A stretch of DNA of 64,000 nt, taken from positions 138,836,854 through 138,900,853 of the forward strand of contig JAIOJX010000031.1 of NCBI GenBank assembly GCA_022376925.1, written 5' to 3'. Shown piece by piece: positions 54,694 through 64,000 of the stretch. Each line of letters opens with the position of its first letter. Within the stretch, counting starts at the first letter, position 1. Made by a program: the position numbers and the translations under genes. The DNA comes from Tragulus kanchil. Lineage: Eukaryota; Chordata; Mammalia; Artiodactyla; Tragulidae. The notes beneath the pieces are model-generated. The model saw only the letters and a list, made by a program, of their open reading frames with translations, was not told the origin of the DNA and ran no database searches.

Positions 54694-55250
54694 CAACTGT
54701 GGTCACTCCTGCACTTAGCACCCTCCAAGAGCTCCCCATCACAGTCAATTAAGTCTCCTAAGGGCGGGCTTACCTAATCACGCTCTGTCCACCTCTCAGA
54801 CTCATCTCTGAATCTATCCTTCCTCACTCCTGAAGCTCTAAGTACATGCCATACTAGATGTTTCTGTTTCTGCCGGTCATTCTCCACCGCAGGGCCTCTG
54901 CTCTTGCGGTATGTTCTACCTGCAACAATCGCCGATCCAGCTCCCGCATCCCTTGCTGTCTCACTAATCCTATCTCAGAGCAGATATCCACTCTCTACCT
55001 TAGGAGGGTCTCCCTGAACAATCTGGACTAATCCCCCCCACCTCCTCCCCACAGCCATCCTCTGTTACCCTTCTCTATTGTTCACAATAATGGACACTCC
55101 TCACTTGCTACAACTACCCTATTTACATGTTTTTTTTTAAGTAGCTTATAAGCTCTTTTCCTCCATAAGATTGAAACACCCCCAAACAGGGATCTCTTGC
55201 TCATTCCTATATCCCACACACTTAGAAGAATATCTGGACTCAGAGACTTT
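54694..55250. mobile_element. L2 fragment
   Basis: 'CTCCACCGCAGGGCCTCTGC', 'CTTAGGAGGGTCTCCCTGAA' and 'CAAACAGGGATCTCTTGCTC' fit the L2 3' region in order. Largely duplicated at 56029-56430. Confidence 0.6.
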
Positions 55251-57208
55251 TGTTACACAAATAGATTGTTTCTACAGCTGTTTGGTCTGCTGAAGTGGTA
55301 GGTTTCTAACACTTGAGCATATCAGAGCAGACTGAGTGAGCGTGTGGAGCGTGTGTCAGAGATGGATTTCTGCATTGAGTGGGGGGTACTTTCCAGAGCT
55401 CCCTGATGCAAGGAACCTGCGAGGTGCCCCACAACAAGAAAATGACAGCAACCTTGGATGCAATTCCCCTGCTCTAGCCCCTTGCCAAAAGGAAATTTCT
55501 TCCAGGTTGGTACTGTTGGTTCTGGGTGTTTTTTAATTAAAGACACTCTTTGAGGAATTGCACTAATCCTGCCAGTACCTGACTTTCTAATTCCCTGTTT
55601 CTCACCGTGAAAGTAAGGCATATTGGCCACTCTGGCCCCAACTGAGTTGTTTTCCAAGAGAAGAACTTTCAGTCCTTCCACGCACAGTAATGAAATATGA
55701 TACCAAACAGGCCTGTGTCAATAAATCTACAGGAGAAAGGTCAGGTTTACATCGCTGGACAGGATTGGCAAATACATTTGTTCCTGCAACGTCTGTGTTT
55801 TAAATGCCACCCTCCGATGAACCTGGTGCTGAAACACACTTTGGAGTTTGATGACATGTCAGTTTTGCTCAGCTCTGATCAAATAAGATGAATGAAAGTG
55901 AAACAAGAACAAAAATATTACTTCTGTCATTTTTATAATGCATTACAGCAAGTGGGTCAGTCGGGGAGATTTCTCTTAACAAATACCAATCCTTGCACAA
56001 TGTCACCCGTGGATCTGGCAGCAAGTGGCCATACTAGATGTTTCTGTTTCTGCCGGTCATTCTCCACCGCAGGGCCTCTGCTCTTGCGGTATGTTCTACC
56101 TGCAACAATCGCCGATCCAGCTCCCGCATCCCTTGCTGTCTCACTAATCCTATCTCAGAGCAGATATCCACTCTCTACCTTAGGAGGGTCTCCCTGAACA
56201 ATCTGGACTAATCCCCCCCACCTCCTCCCCACAGCCATCCTCTGTTACCCTTCTCTATTGTTCACAATAATGGACACTCCTCACTTGCTACAACTACCCT
56301 ATTTACATGTTTTTTTTTAAGTAGCTTATAAGCTCTTTTCCTCCATAAGATTGAAACACCCCCAAACAGGGATCTCTTGCTCATTCCTATATCCCACACA
56401 CTTAGAAGAATATCTGGACTCAGAGACTTTTGTTACACAAATAGATTGTTTCTACAGCTGTTTGGTCTGCTGAAGTGGTAGGTTTCTAACACTTGAGCAT
56501 ATCAGAGCAGACTGAGTGAGCGTGTGGAGCGTGTGTCAGAGATGGATTTCTGCATTGAGTGGGGGGTACTTTCCAGAGCTCCCTGATGCAAGGAACCTGC
56601 GAGGTGCCCCACAACAAGAAAATGACAGCAACCTTGGATGCAATTCCCCTGCTCTAGCCCCTTGCCAAAAGGAAATTTCTTCCAGGTTGGTACTGTTGGT
56701 TCTGGGTGTTTTTTAATTAAAGACACTCTTTGAGGAATTGCACTAATCCTGCCAGTACCTGACTTTCTAATTCCCTGTTTCTCACCGTGAAAGTAAGGCA
56801 TATTGGCCACTCTGGCCCCAACTGAGTTGTTTTCCAAGAGAAGAACTTTCAGTCCTTCCACGCACAGTAATGAAATATGATACCAAACAGGCCTGTGTCA
56901 ATAAATCTACAGGAGAAAGGTCAGGTTTACATCGCTGGACAGGATTGGCAAATACATTTGTTCCTGCAACGTCTGTGTTTTAAATGCCACCCTCCGATGA
57001 ACCTGGTGCTGAAACACACTTTGGAGTTTGATGACATGTCAGTTTTGCTCAGCTCTGATCAAATAAGATGAATGAAAGTGAAACAAGAACAAAAATATTA
57101 CTTCTGTCATTTTTATAATGCATTACAGCAAGTGGGTCAGTCGGGGAGATTTCTCTTAACAAATACCAATCCTTGCACAATGTCACCCGTGGATCTGGCA
57201 GCAAGTGG
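54848..57208. repeat. Tandem duplication unit 17
   Basis: Copy 1 is 54848-56028, copy 2 is 56028/56029-57208 (constant offset 1180 bp). They abut directly; I saw no difference between copies. Confidence 0.95.
55251..56028. other. Single-copy DNA, no gene seen
   Basis: Includes the 119-residue reverse frame 55322-55681, which has no recognisable domain. Recurs at 56431-57208. Confidence 0.4.
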
Positions 57209-58971
57209 ACAATGATCGCTTTTGCATAGAAAAGGGCATGCAGCTGGATGAGCGAAGACCTGGGCAGCCCCCCTATAATACCGTCTCCTGCTTCAGATCT
57301 TCACAATCCACCTACCCACCTTCCCTTCTTCCTTCAGATAATGCCATATGAGACTATGGGTTTCTCCCTCATTGAACAAACATGGTTAAAGAGCAGGATA
57401 GTATTTCTCCTGCAAGGAAGAATTAAAATCAGTAATCGTTCATTTGTTCAGCCTAAAACATGTGAACCAAGTTAAACAGAGGCTCAGAGACCTGTCTGAC
57501 CCAGTAAGAGTCATGAGGTAAGAGAACAAGGTAAACTTGGAGATCTGCAATGGGAAATCATAAAATAGTAGTTCTTCAAAAGGAGCCAAGAACTAGGAAA
57601 AGCAGATGAATTAACAAAAGACAATGAATAGTTGTAGGGACCATGGATGATGTAAACTAGGGATTGCTGGGGGCCACCTCTGTCTCCATATGGGGAAATC
57701 CTGCGAGGGAATGAGGCCAGAACAGAGCAAACCAAGGCCAAGGGCAGGATGGAGGTACACTCCTAATGCCTTCAGCATCTGGATCCAGCTTGACTACATT
57801 CCAGTGCTCTGGACTTTTCCTTTACATGAGGCAAAGCTTTTCTCTCTGTGTTAAAAATTTCAAATAAAAAAATAAAGTAAAATGAAGACATGGGTATTTG
57901 TCTGCCTGATTATGCTGCAAAGGATCTTGCAGCACCACATCTGTGCTAGAAAGAGAGGCTGACATCTCTGTAGTCAGTCTCCATAGTCGATGCCCCTGGA
58001 CTGTGCAGGGAGAAGTACCCAGGAGAGCCCTGCACCTCTCCTTCTGCAGGTTCTCTGCCCTCCTAGGCTGAACCAACCTAGAACCTGGGGACATTGCTTA
58101 CAACTGAGTCCCAAAGGGACTCTTGTGCTGAGCTTACTGTCATTTTTCAGCTCTTTCCAACTCCAACATTCACCAAGAATTATTGTTGAAAGAAAATGAT
58201 TTGCATGCTTTGTGAACAGAAAGATCCCCAACCTCTCCCAGGATAACATCTCTCTGAATGATAACATATAATTCATTGTTTTTTCTTAGCTGTTTGCCTT
58301 TCACTTACACCAGGATGATATGTTAGATTTATGGAATTTGCTGTTATTTCGTTCAATGGATATTAGACCTGAGGGAAAGGAACCAAGGGATATCGGTGAT
58401 GCTAAGATATTCAGGAATATCTGCATCTTCTGAGCTGGTGGGTAGAATAACATGAGATGTTCTGAGAACAAGGAGAGAACAGAGGGGCCATGAGCAAAGG
58501 TGAAGGGAAAATGTCTTTTCTTCCCTGATAATGTTACTCCCACTGCTTGACTTACACATTTGGCTTCACAGAATTAGCTGAAACTGGGAGGTCTGGTTCC
58601 CTGGTCAACCATCTGTGAGACAGAGATGTGTGTACAGGAAGTTAGTTGACTGAGGAGTGCCCTAAAAGATCAACACCTGTTTTGGGTGTTGGGACACCAG
58701 ACAGTAGGAACAGGCAGAGGACAGAGACGAGGTTCCATGCAGAGCTTTGGAGCTGAATTGGCTCTCAATGTAAGGGGACTGGGTTGTTAGAGCCCTATCT
58801 GGAAGTCACTGGATATAGGCCGCACACTCCTTCTCCAGATGGTGTGTGATATTGGGGGAGGGCAGCTCCTGGAGAGGGATTGAGCTGACACTGTGGGTCT
58901 CCAAACCTCCCAGAAGCTAGAGAATGAGAGCCTCAGTCCTAAAGGGGAAATCTGGGAACCCATGTTAATGA
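57209..58971. other. Single-copy DNA, no gene seen
   Basis: Present once. A MIR-like patch near 57465-57520 ('CAGAGGCTCAGAGACCTGTC'). Frames up to 112 residues lack family features. Confidence 0.4.
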
Positions 58972-59200
58972 GGGCTTCCCAGGTAGCACTAGTGTTAAAA
59001 AACCTACCTGCCAAGGCAGGAGACATAAGAGATGTGGATTTTGATCCCTGGCTCAGGAAGATACCCTGGAGAAGAGAATGGCTACCCGTGTCATGCTTGG
59101 AGAATCCTTGCTTGGAGAATCCCATGGACAGAGGATCCAGGCGGGCACTGACCCATGGGATTGCAAAGAGTCAGACACGACTGAAACGACTTAGCACACA
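58972..59200 (+). mobile_element. Bov-tA SINE
   Basis: 'GGGCTTCCCAGGTAGCACTA', 'TTTTGATCCCTGGCTCAGG', 'AGAGTCAGACACGACTGAAA'. 'TGCTTGGAGAATCC' is repeated internally. Target duplications CATGTTAATGA (58961-58971) and CATGTCAATGA (59201-59211). Confidence 0.92.
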
Positions 59201-60112
59201 CATGTCAATGAACTAGGCACTCGGCCTCAGACAGAGGTGCTGCCTGAGGTCTTAAAAGCAGCAAAGGCAGTCTTCTACCCAGAATGTGTGTGAGTTCCAG
59301 CTAAGAGGAATCAATGTCTCTGGGTAGAAGGAGTCCAAGTAATCAACTTGCCGCTATTGGAATGTTGGTTTCCTCAAGGGATGGTGCCATATTAGGAACT
59401 CAGTATCTGTCTTAGGTGTTAGCAGGTCAACATTTGCTGGTGACAGGAGTTAGGTCAGACTTGGTGAATGGGAGTCCTGGCTATTGGGTCCACACTATTG
59501 GGTCCTGCCACTGTGGCTACTCCCCTTGTGTGTCCATTGAAGGATGAATGATGTCATTTATGGAGGACAGTTTATTTGATTATTTAGTAGCTTGTCCATG
59601 ATGGCTCTCTCTAATGAGTGTTAATAGGAGATACAAAAACCTGATATTTCATATCTGCATGTTTATATCCACAGGCCTCTTCCTCCAGTCCACTTGACCC
59701 TGATCTCTCCATTTTTCTCTGTTTAGAAACCCAACCCAGTTCTTTTCCACTGTCTAGCCACCCACACAATTCATGTCACTTTTCACTCAAAGTGGATAAT
59801 GTCCAATAGTCCACCAGTTAGGAGGATTTACGTCTCATTTCTGTTTTACGTGAGCACTGCTTAGCAGGGCTGCTTATCAGCAATCCATTCGCTGCTCACA
59901 GTGACATACTAAGTGAGTGCATATGTGAATGGAGCTCAGCCTTTTCTGCCTCCGTCAGCTGGACATGAGGAACTCTCATGTGGCCAAATGTATGAGCTGA
60001 GGGAGCAATGCCTGCAATAGTTCCAGTGATGTGGGAGTTTTGGGTCACATATGTATGCAGCCTCCTTGTACCTCTGTACTGATTATAATTGGGTGTACTT
60101 CTTCAATTTGAC

Positions 60113-62492
60113 AATGGATCATAGTTGGTTGGATGTGACAGAATCCAGTTCACAAAGTTCATGTCTACCCCTATGATTGCTTTCTATCCCATGGTCATGG
60201 TGTCAGCCAGAGACTGGCAGCATGCCAGAAGTTAGTTCTTGGATGGGGCATCATTCTCTGCTGCAGATGTCATGGCTTTGCCCTTGAAGTTAAGGCTCTA
60301 CAAACTCGACCTGAGTTCCATACTGAATCCTGGGAACCACGACAGCGACCTCTGATAACTCAGGGTCTGCTAGGTCATATGACTCTGGCACTGTGGCCGG
60401 CACCTGCAGAAGAACCCTTTCCTGCTTTGGGCCTACTCAGAACTGGCAGTGTTCCATATAACCTGATAAACAGGTCATAGCAATATTCCCAAGTATAGGA
60501 TATGCTGCCTCCACCTAAATGACCAACCAGGGTTTGTACTTTCTCTGTGAAAGGAAGTAGGAGATGCAATCGTTACTTCTGGGATTGGACAGGAAATGCC
60601 AGCATTCTTCCAACCTCTTGGAATTCCTAAAATCTTCTCTAAAATGGTAGGTCCTGAATATTTGTAACGCTTATTTTCCACCCTCTTGAGAAATATGGAG
60701 GCATGTGCTTATCTGGTATGATTAACATGATGTCATCAATAAAGTGACTGATACAGTATTCTGCTGAATGTCTGAATAGTCCATATCCCTTTGATTTTCA
60801 GTATAACACAAGACAGGAAAGTTAGCAAAGCCCCAGGCAAGACTGTAAATGTAAGTACTGCCCGTCTCAAGAGACTGTCAACTATTCCTTATGCTTTACT
60901 CACAAGAATGGAAAAGGATACATTCATTCTCTGAACCCATAGTGCCATACCTTGTCATTGAGACTGAGTTAGTCTGCTTTGGCAAAGATCTTACACTTAG
61001 CACAATAATTACAATTGGGATTACTACCTACTTAAGTTTACCATTGGACATTTTCATGCTCCAAGTTTTCTCTGGCTTTTACAGGAGTCAGGACTGTGAA
61101 TCAGAATATGAATGGGATTAGTCTTTTAGGGTGTCCCTGATTTCTGTCCTTCACCTGGCTTTTGACATTGTTTTGATTTACCATCTTGGAGAGTGGGTGG
61201 AGGGCAGTGTCAGGGGCTTCCACTTGGCCTTTCCACTGGGAGAGCTTTCCCTACAAGCTTGGGAAGCAGTGTGGTAGTTCTGACTAGTACCTAACGTAAC
61301 AGAATGGATCATAGTTGGTTGGATGTGACAGAATCCAGTTCACAAAGTTCATGTCTACCCCTATGATTGCTTTCTATCCCATGGTCATGGTGTCAGCCAG
61401 AGACTGGCAGCATGCCAGAAGTTAGTTCTTGGATGGGGCATCATTCTCTGCTGCAGATGTCATGGCTTTGCCCTTGAAGTTAAGGCTCTACAAACTCGAC
61501 CTGAGTTCCATACTGAATCCTGGGAACCACGACAGCGACCTCTGATAACTCAGGGTCTGCTAGGTCATATGACTCTGGCACTGTGGCCGGCACCTGCAGA
61601 AGAACCCTTTCCTGCTTTGGGCCTACTCAGAACTGGCAGTGTTCCATATAACCTGATAAACAGGTCATAGCAATATTCCCAAGTATAGGATATGCTGCCT
61701 CCACCTAAATGACCAACCAGGGTTTGTACTTTCTCTGTGAAAGGAAGTAGGAGATGCAATCGTTACTTCTGGGATTGGACAGGAAATGCCAGCATTCTTC
61801 CAACCTCTTGGAATTCCTAAAATCTTCTCTAAAATGGTAGGTCCTGAATATTTGTAACGCTTATTTTCCACCCTCTTGAGAAATATGGAGGCATGTGCTT
61901 ATCTGGTATGATTAACATGATGTCATCAATAAAGTGACTGATACAGTATTCTGCTGAATGTCTGAATAGTCCATATCCCTTTGATTTTCAGTATAACACA
62001 AGACAGGAAAGTTAGCAAAGCCCCAGGCAAGACTGTAAATGTAAGTACTGCCCGTCTCAAGAGACTGTCAACTATTCCTTATGCTTTACTCACAAGAATG
62101 GAAAAGGATACATTCATTCTCTGAACCCATAGTGCCATACCTTGTCATTGAGACTGAGTTAGTCTGCTTTGGCAAAGATCTTACACTTAGCACAATAATT
62201 ACAATTGGGATTACTACCTACTTAAGTTTACCATTGGACATTTTCATGCTCCAAGTTTTCTCTGGCTTTTACAGGAGTCAGGACTGTGAATCAGAATATG
62301 AATGGGATTAGTCTTTTAGGGTGTCCCTGATTTCTGTCCTTCACCTGGCTTTTGACATTGTTTTGATTTACCATCTTGGAGAGTGGGTGGAGGGCAGTGT
62401 CAGGGGCTTCCACTTGGCCTTTCCACTGGGAGAGCTTTCCCTACAAGCTTGGGAAGCAGTGTGGTAGTTCTGACTAGTACCTAACGTAACAG
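60113..62492. repeat. Tandem duplication unit 18
   Basis: Copy 1 is 60113-61302, copy 2 is 61303-62492, each 1190 bp, abutting with no extra base. I saw no difference between them. The doubled RT box would be a strange feature of a real provirus. Confidence 0.96.
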
Positions 62493-62777
62493 CCCTCATT
62501 ACCCTTTTGGGAACGGGGGAAATGACTCCTGAGTGGGACTGTGGACCCAGTAGATCCAATGTAGTCTAGACCTGGGTCACGACTCCATTGGACGCCAGGT
62601 GCCCCTCTTTAATAGAACAGAGTTGATGATACTTTGAGTCCCTGTAGAAGCAATGTCAGTTCCAACATTGTGTCCAGCCCCAATGTTTGGGCATTCCTCT
62701 TTCCTCAGTACTGTTAAATGATCATGGATCCCTTTACAGAAGAATCACATGAATTATTCCATATACCTTTACCACCG

Positions 62778-62830
62778 TGCTGTTTTCGTTCAGTCACTAA
62801 GTTGTGTCTGACCTTTATTCCTGGCCTCTC
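62778..62830 (-). mobile_element. Possible Bov-A SINE scrap
   Basis: 'CGTTCAGTCACTAAGTTGTG' then TCTGACC resembles the reverse Bov-A 3' end; too short to be sure. Confidence 0.45.
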
Positions 62831-62945
62831 ATTAAGTCAGTATAGAAACCTATTCAGATGCAAACCTATTCAATGGACTATACTTTCTACTGAGACAACT
62901 GCTCCAGGCCTCCTGATCATCCATTGTTGATTTCTTTTAATTGGA

Positions 62946-63155
62946 TGTGTGTGTGTGTTCAGTCGTGTCTGACTCTTTGTGACACCATGGACTCCTTGCC
63001 AGGTTCCTTTCCATTGGATTTCCCAGGCAAGAATACTGGAGTAAGTGCCATGTCCTACTCCAAGGGATCTTCCCAACCTAGGGTCTGAACCTGCATCTCT
63101 TGTGTCTCCTGCCTTTGCAGACAGATTCTTTGCTAGTACACTAGCTGGGAAGTCC
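62946..63155 (-). mobile_element. Bov-A SINE, minus strand (first of a pair)
   Basis: Short TG run, 'CGTGTCTGACTCTTTGTGAC', 'CAAGGGATCTTCCCAACC', ending GCTGGGAAGTCC. Confidence 0.9.
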
Positions 63156-63352
63156 AGTGTTAGTCGTTCAGTCATGTCTGACTCTTTGTGAGACTGTAGA
63201 CTGTAGCCCTCCAGGCTTCTCTGTCCATGGAAGTCTCCAGGCAAGAATAATGAAATGGGTAGCCATTCCCTTTTCCAGGGGATCTTCCCGGACCAGGAAT
63301 TGAACCCTATATTGCAGGCAGACTCTTCATATCTGAGCCACCAGGGAAGCCC
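63156..63352 (-). mobile_element. Bov-A SINE, minus strand (second of a pair)
   Basis: 'AGTCGTTCAGTCATGTCTGA', 'GGGGATCTTCCCGGACCAGG', ending 'GAGCCACCAGGGAAGCCC'. Directly follows the previous SINE in the same orientation. Confidence 0.92.
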
Positions 63353-63873
63353 TTTTATTGTAAAAGTTGAGCAATATAGTTGTTGGCTGTCCATCGGCCT
63401 CACCCATAGGAATGCTGAGTTCTATCAGCTATGTCCACAGCTCTCTGAGAGTCAAGTCTCTTGGCTGTCACTCTGATTTTGTCACCTATTGCAATGATTG
63501 TACCTGCCTTGCATCAGACGGTTGAGTGTTGTCACCTCACAGTGGACACTGCCTCCTCTGGTGTCTGATGATTCTACGACCCCCATTGCTATCAAGGAGC
63601 CCATCGCTGATATAGCATTTTTCATCAGTACTGTGGACTACAGAGATTAGCCATCTACTCAACAACACCCATTTCCCTCTTACCAGAGTAGTCCTTATCG
63701 CTTTGGTAAACAGTGTTGTCTGCTTTCACCTGCCAAATGTAGCTGGCTGAAGGAATATTTTGGCTTTATTTAATGTAGCCACTCTAGCTTGCATATTTCC
63801 CTAAGCCTTTTGATCCCTTCTTTCTGAATTGCCTTCTGGCATTTTTATTTACTATTTACCTTTATTCTATCCT

Positions 63874-64000
63874 GGGCTTCCCAGGGGCCACAGAGTGATA
63901 AAGAATTGCCTGCCAATGCAAGAGACGCAAGAGATGTAGGTTTGATCCTGGCATTGGGGAGATTCCCTGGAGTAGGAAATGGCAACCCACTCCAGTATTC
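63874..64000 (+). mobile_element. Bov-tA SINE, cut by the window edge
   Basis: 'GGGCTTCCCAGGGGCCACAG', 'TTGCCTGCCAATGCAAGAG', 'GGAAATGGCAACCCACTCC'. The 3' half lies beyond the window. Confidence 0.92.

Larger units (their letters stand above)
59250..63873 (-). pseudogene. ERV-L-like endogenous retrovirus, pol remnant and upstream part
   Basis: An old endogenous retrovirus copy read from the minus strand. The RT active-site box FIDDIM is encoded at 60726-60743 (and in the duplicate at 61916-61933). Further along the minus strand, WRQHI..LG.LL (about 60480-60510) matches the end of the ERV-L RT toward RNase H, and 59250-60110 resembles the RNase H/integrase region. The part right of 62493 would be upstream (protease/gag side), with weaker similarity. 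Frames are broken throughout. Unit 18 doubles 1.19 kb of it, and three Bov-A SINEs lie in it or at its edges. No LTR identified with confidence. Confidence 0.7.

Noticed and set aside
55322..55681. 119-residue reverse frame, twice present
   Set aside because: The second occurrence (56502-56861) is simply unit 17's duplicate, so recurrence is not evidence of selection.
172..62492. CRISPR array or other phase-regular repeat system
   Set aside because: Repeats are 1.1 kb, each unit has different content, and there are no short constant repeats with spacers. The genome is mammalian.
172..62492. Tandem satellite or segmental-duplication cluster
   Set aside because: Units are unrelated to each other and each occurs only as a pair; a satellite would repeat one unit many times.
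62870..63403. 177-residue reverse open frame as a gene
   Set aside because: It runs through two adjacent Bov-A SINEs and has no domain; translated SINE sequence explains it.

Overview
The window is non-coding DNA from a ruminant genome, most likely a bovid (cattle, buffalo, sheep or goat; I cannot decide which). The evidence is many Bov-A/Bov-tA tRNA-derived SINEs, BovB (RTE) LINE fragments and their short ART2A-like 3' pieces, and CHR-type tRNA-derived SINEs of cetartiodactyls. These sit among ordinary mammalian repeats (L1, L2, MIR, MER1, MER5, MER20, MLT1-like, ERV-L). I found no convincing protein-coding exon, tRNA, rRNA or other RNA gene. The open frames are short, and the longest ones run antisense through SINEs.

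The dominant feature is 18 direct tandem duplications. Each unit is about 1.04-1.19 kb, and copy 2 follows copy 1 with 0-61 bp between them. Copies are nearly identical, differing mainly in homopolymers, microsatellites and a few bases. The breakpoints ignore sequence content, and several copies have a degraded stretch exactly at one end. The constant length, the chaining of consecutive units (some segments occur three times) and the ragged ends point to overlapping contig or read ends laid end to end without merging. Removing one copy of each unit would shrink the 64 kb to roughly 44 kb. I treat this as an assembly artefact until shown otherwise.

Layout: 0-2.4 kb, a CHR SINE split by a probable solo LTR (unit 1). 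2.4-9.2 kb, a nest built on an L1 with an inverted 5' part, hit by an ART2A-like piece, a retroviral LTR and SINEs (units 2-4); a young CHR-like SINE lies inside an older Bov-tA. 9.2-21 kb, mostly single-copy DNA with MIR, MER5, CHR and BovB pieces (units 5-6) and a perfect 29-bp palindrome at 18.0 kb. 21-26.3 kb, old antisense L1 with a BovB fragment (unit 7). 26.5-34.8 kb, MER20, L2, SINEs and single-copy DNA (units 8-10). 35-37.4 kb, a BovB reverse-transcriptase remnant with its YADD box, then an MLT1-like LTR. 37.4-45 kb, single-copy DNA with L2/MIR (units 11-13). 45-50 kb, L1, CHR and Bov-A (units 14-15). 50-53.6 kb, single-copy DNA (unit 16). 53.6-57.2 kb, an L1 interrupted by a MER1 DNA transposon, then L2 (unit 17). 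59.2-63.9 kb, an antisense ERV-L-like pol remnant (unit 18) with Bov-A insertions.

No genes act together here. The interest lies in the false-duplication pattern, the nested insertion history and a CHR-like SINE subfamily with clean target-site duplications. Family names come from remembered consensus sequences, and boundaries of old repeats are approximate.
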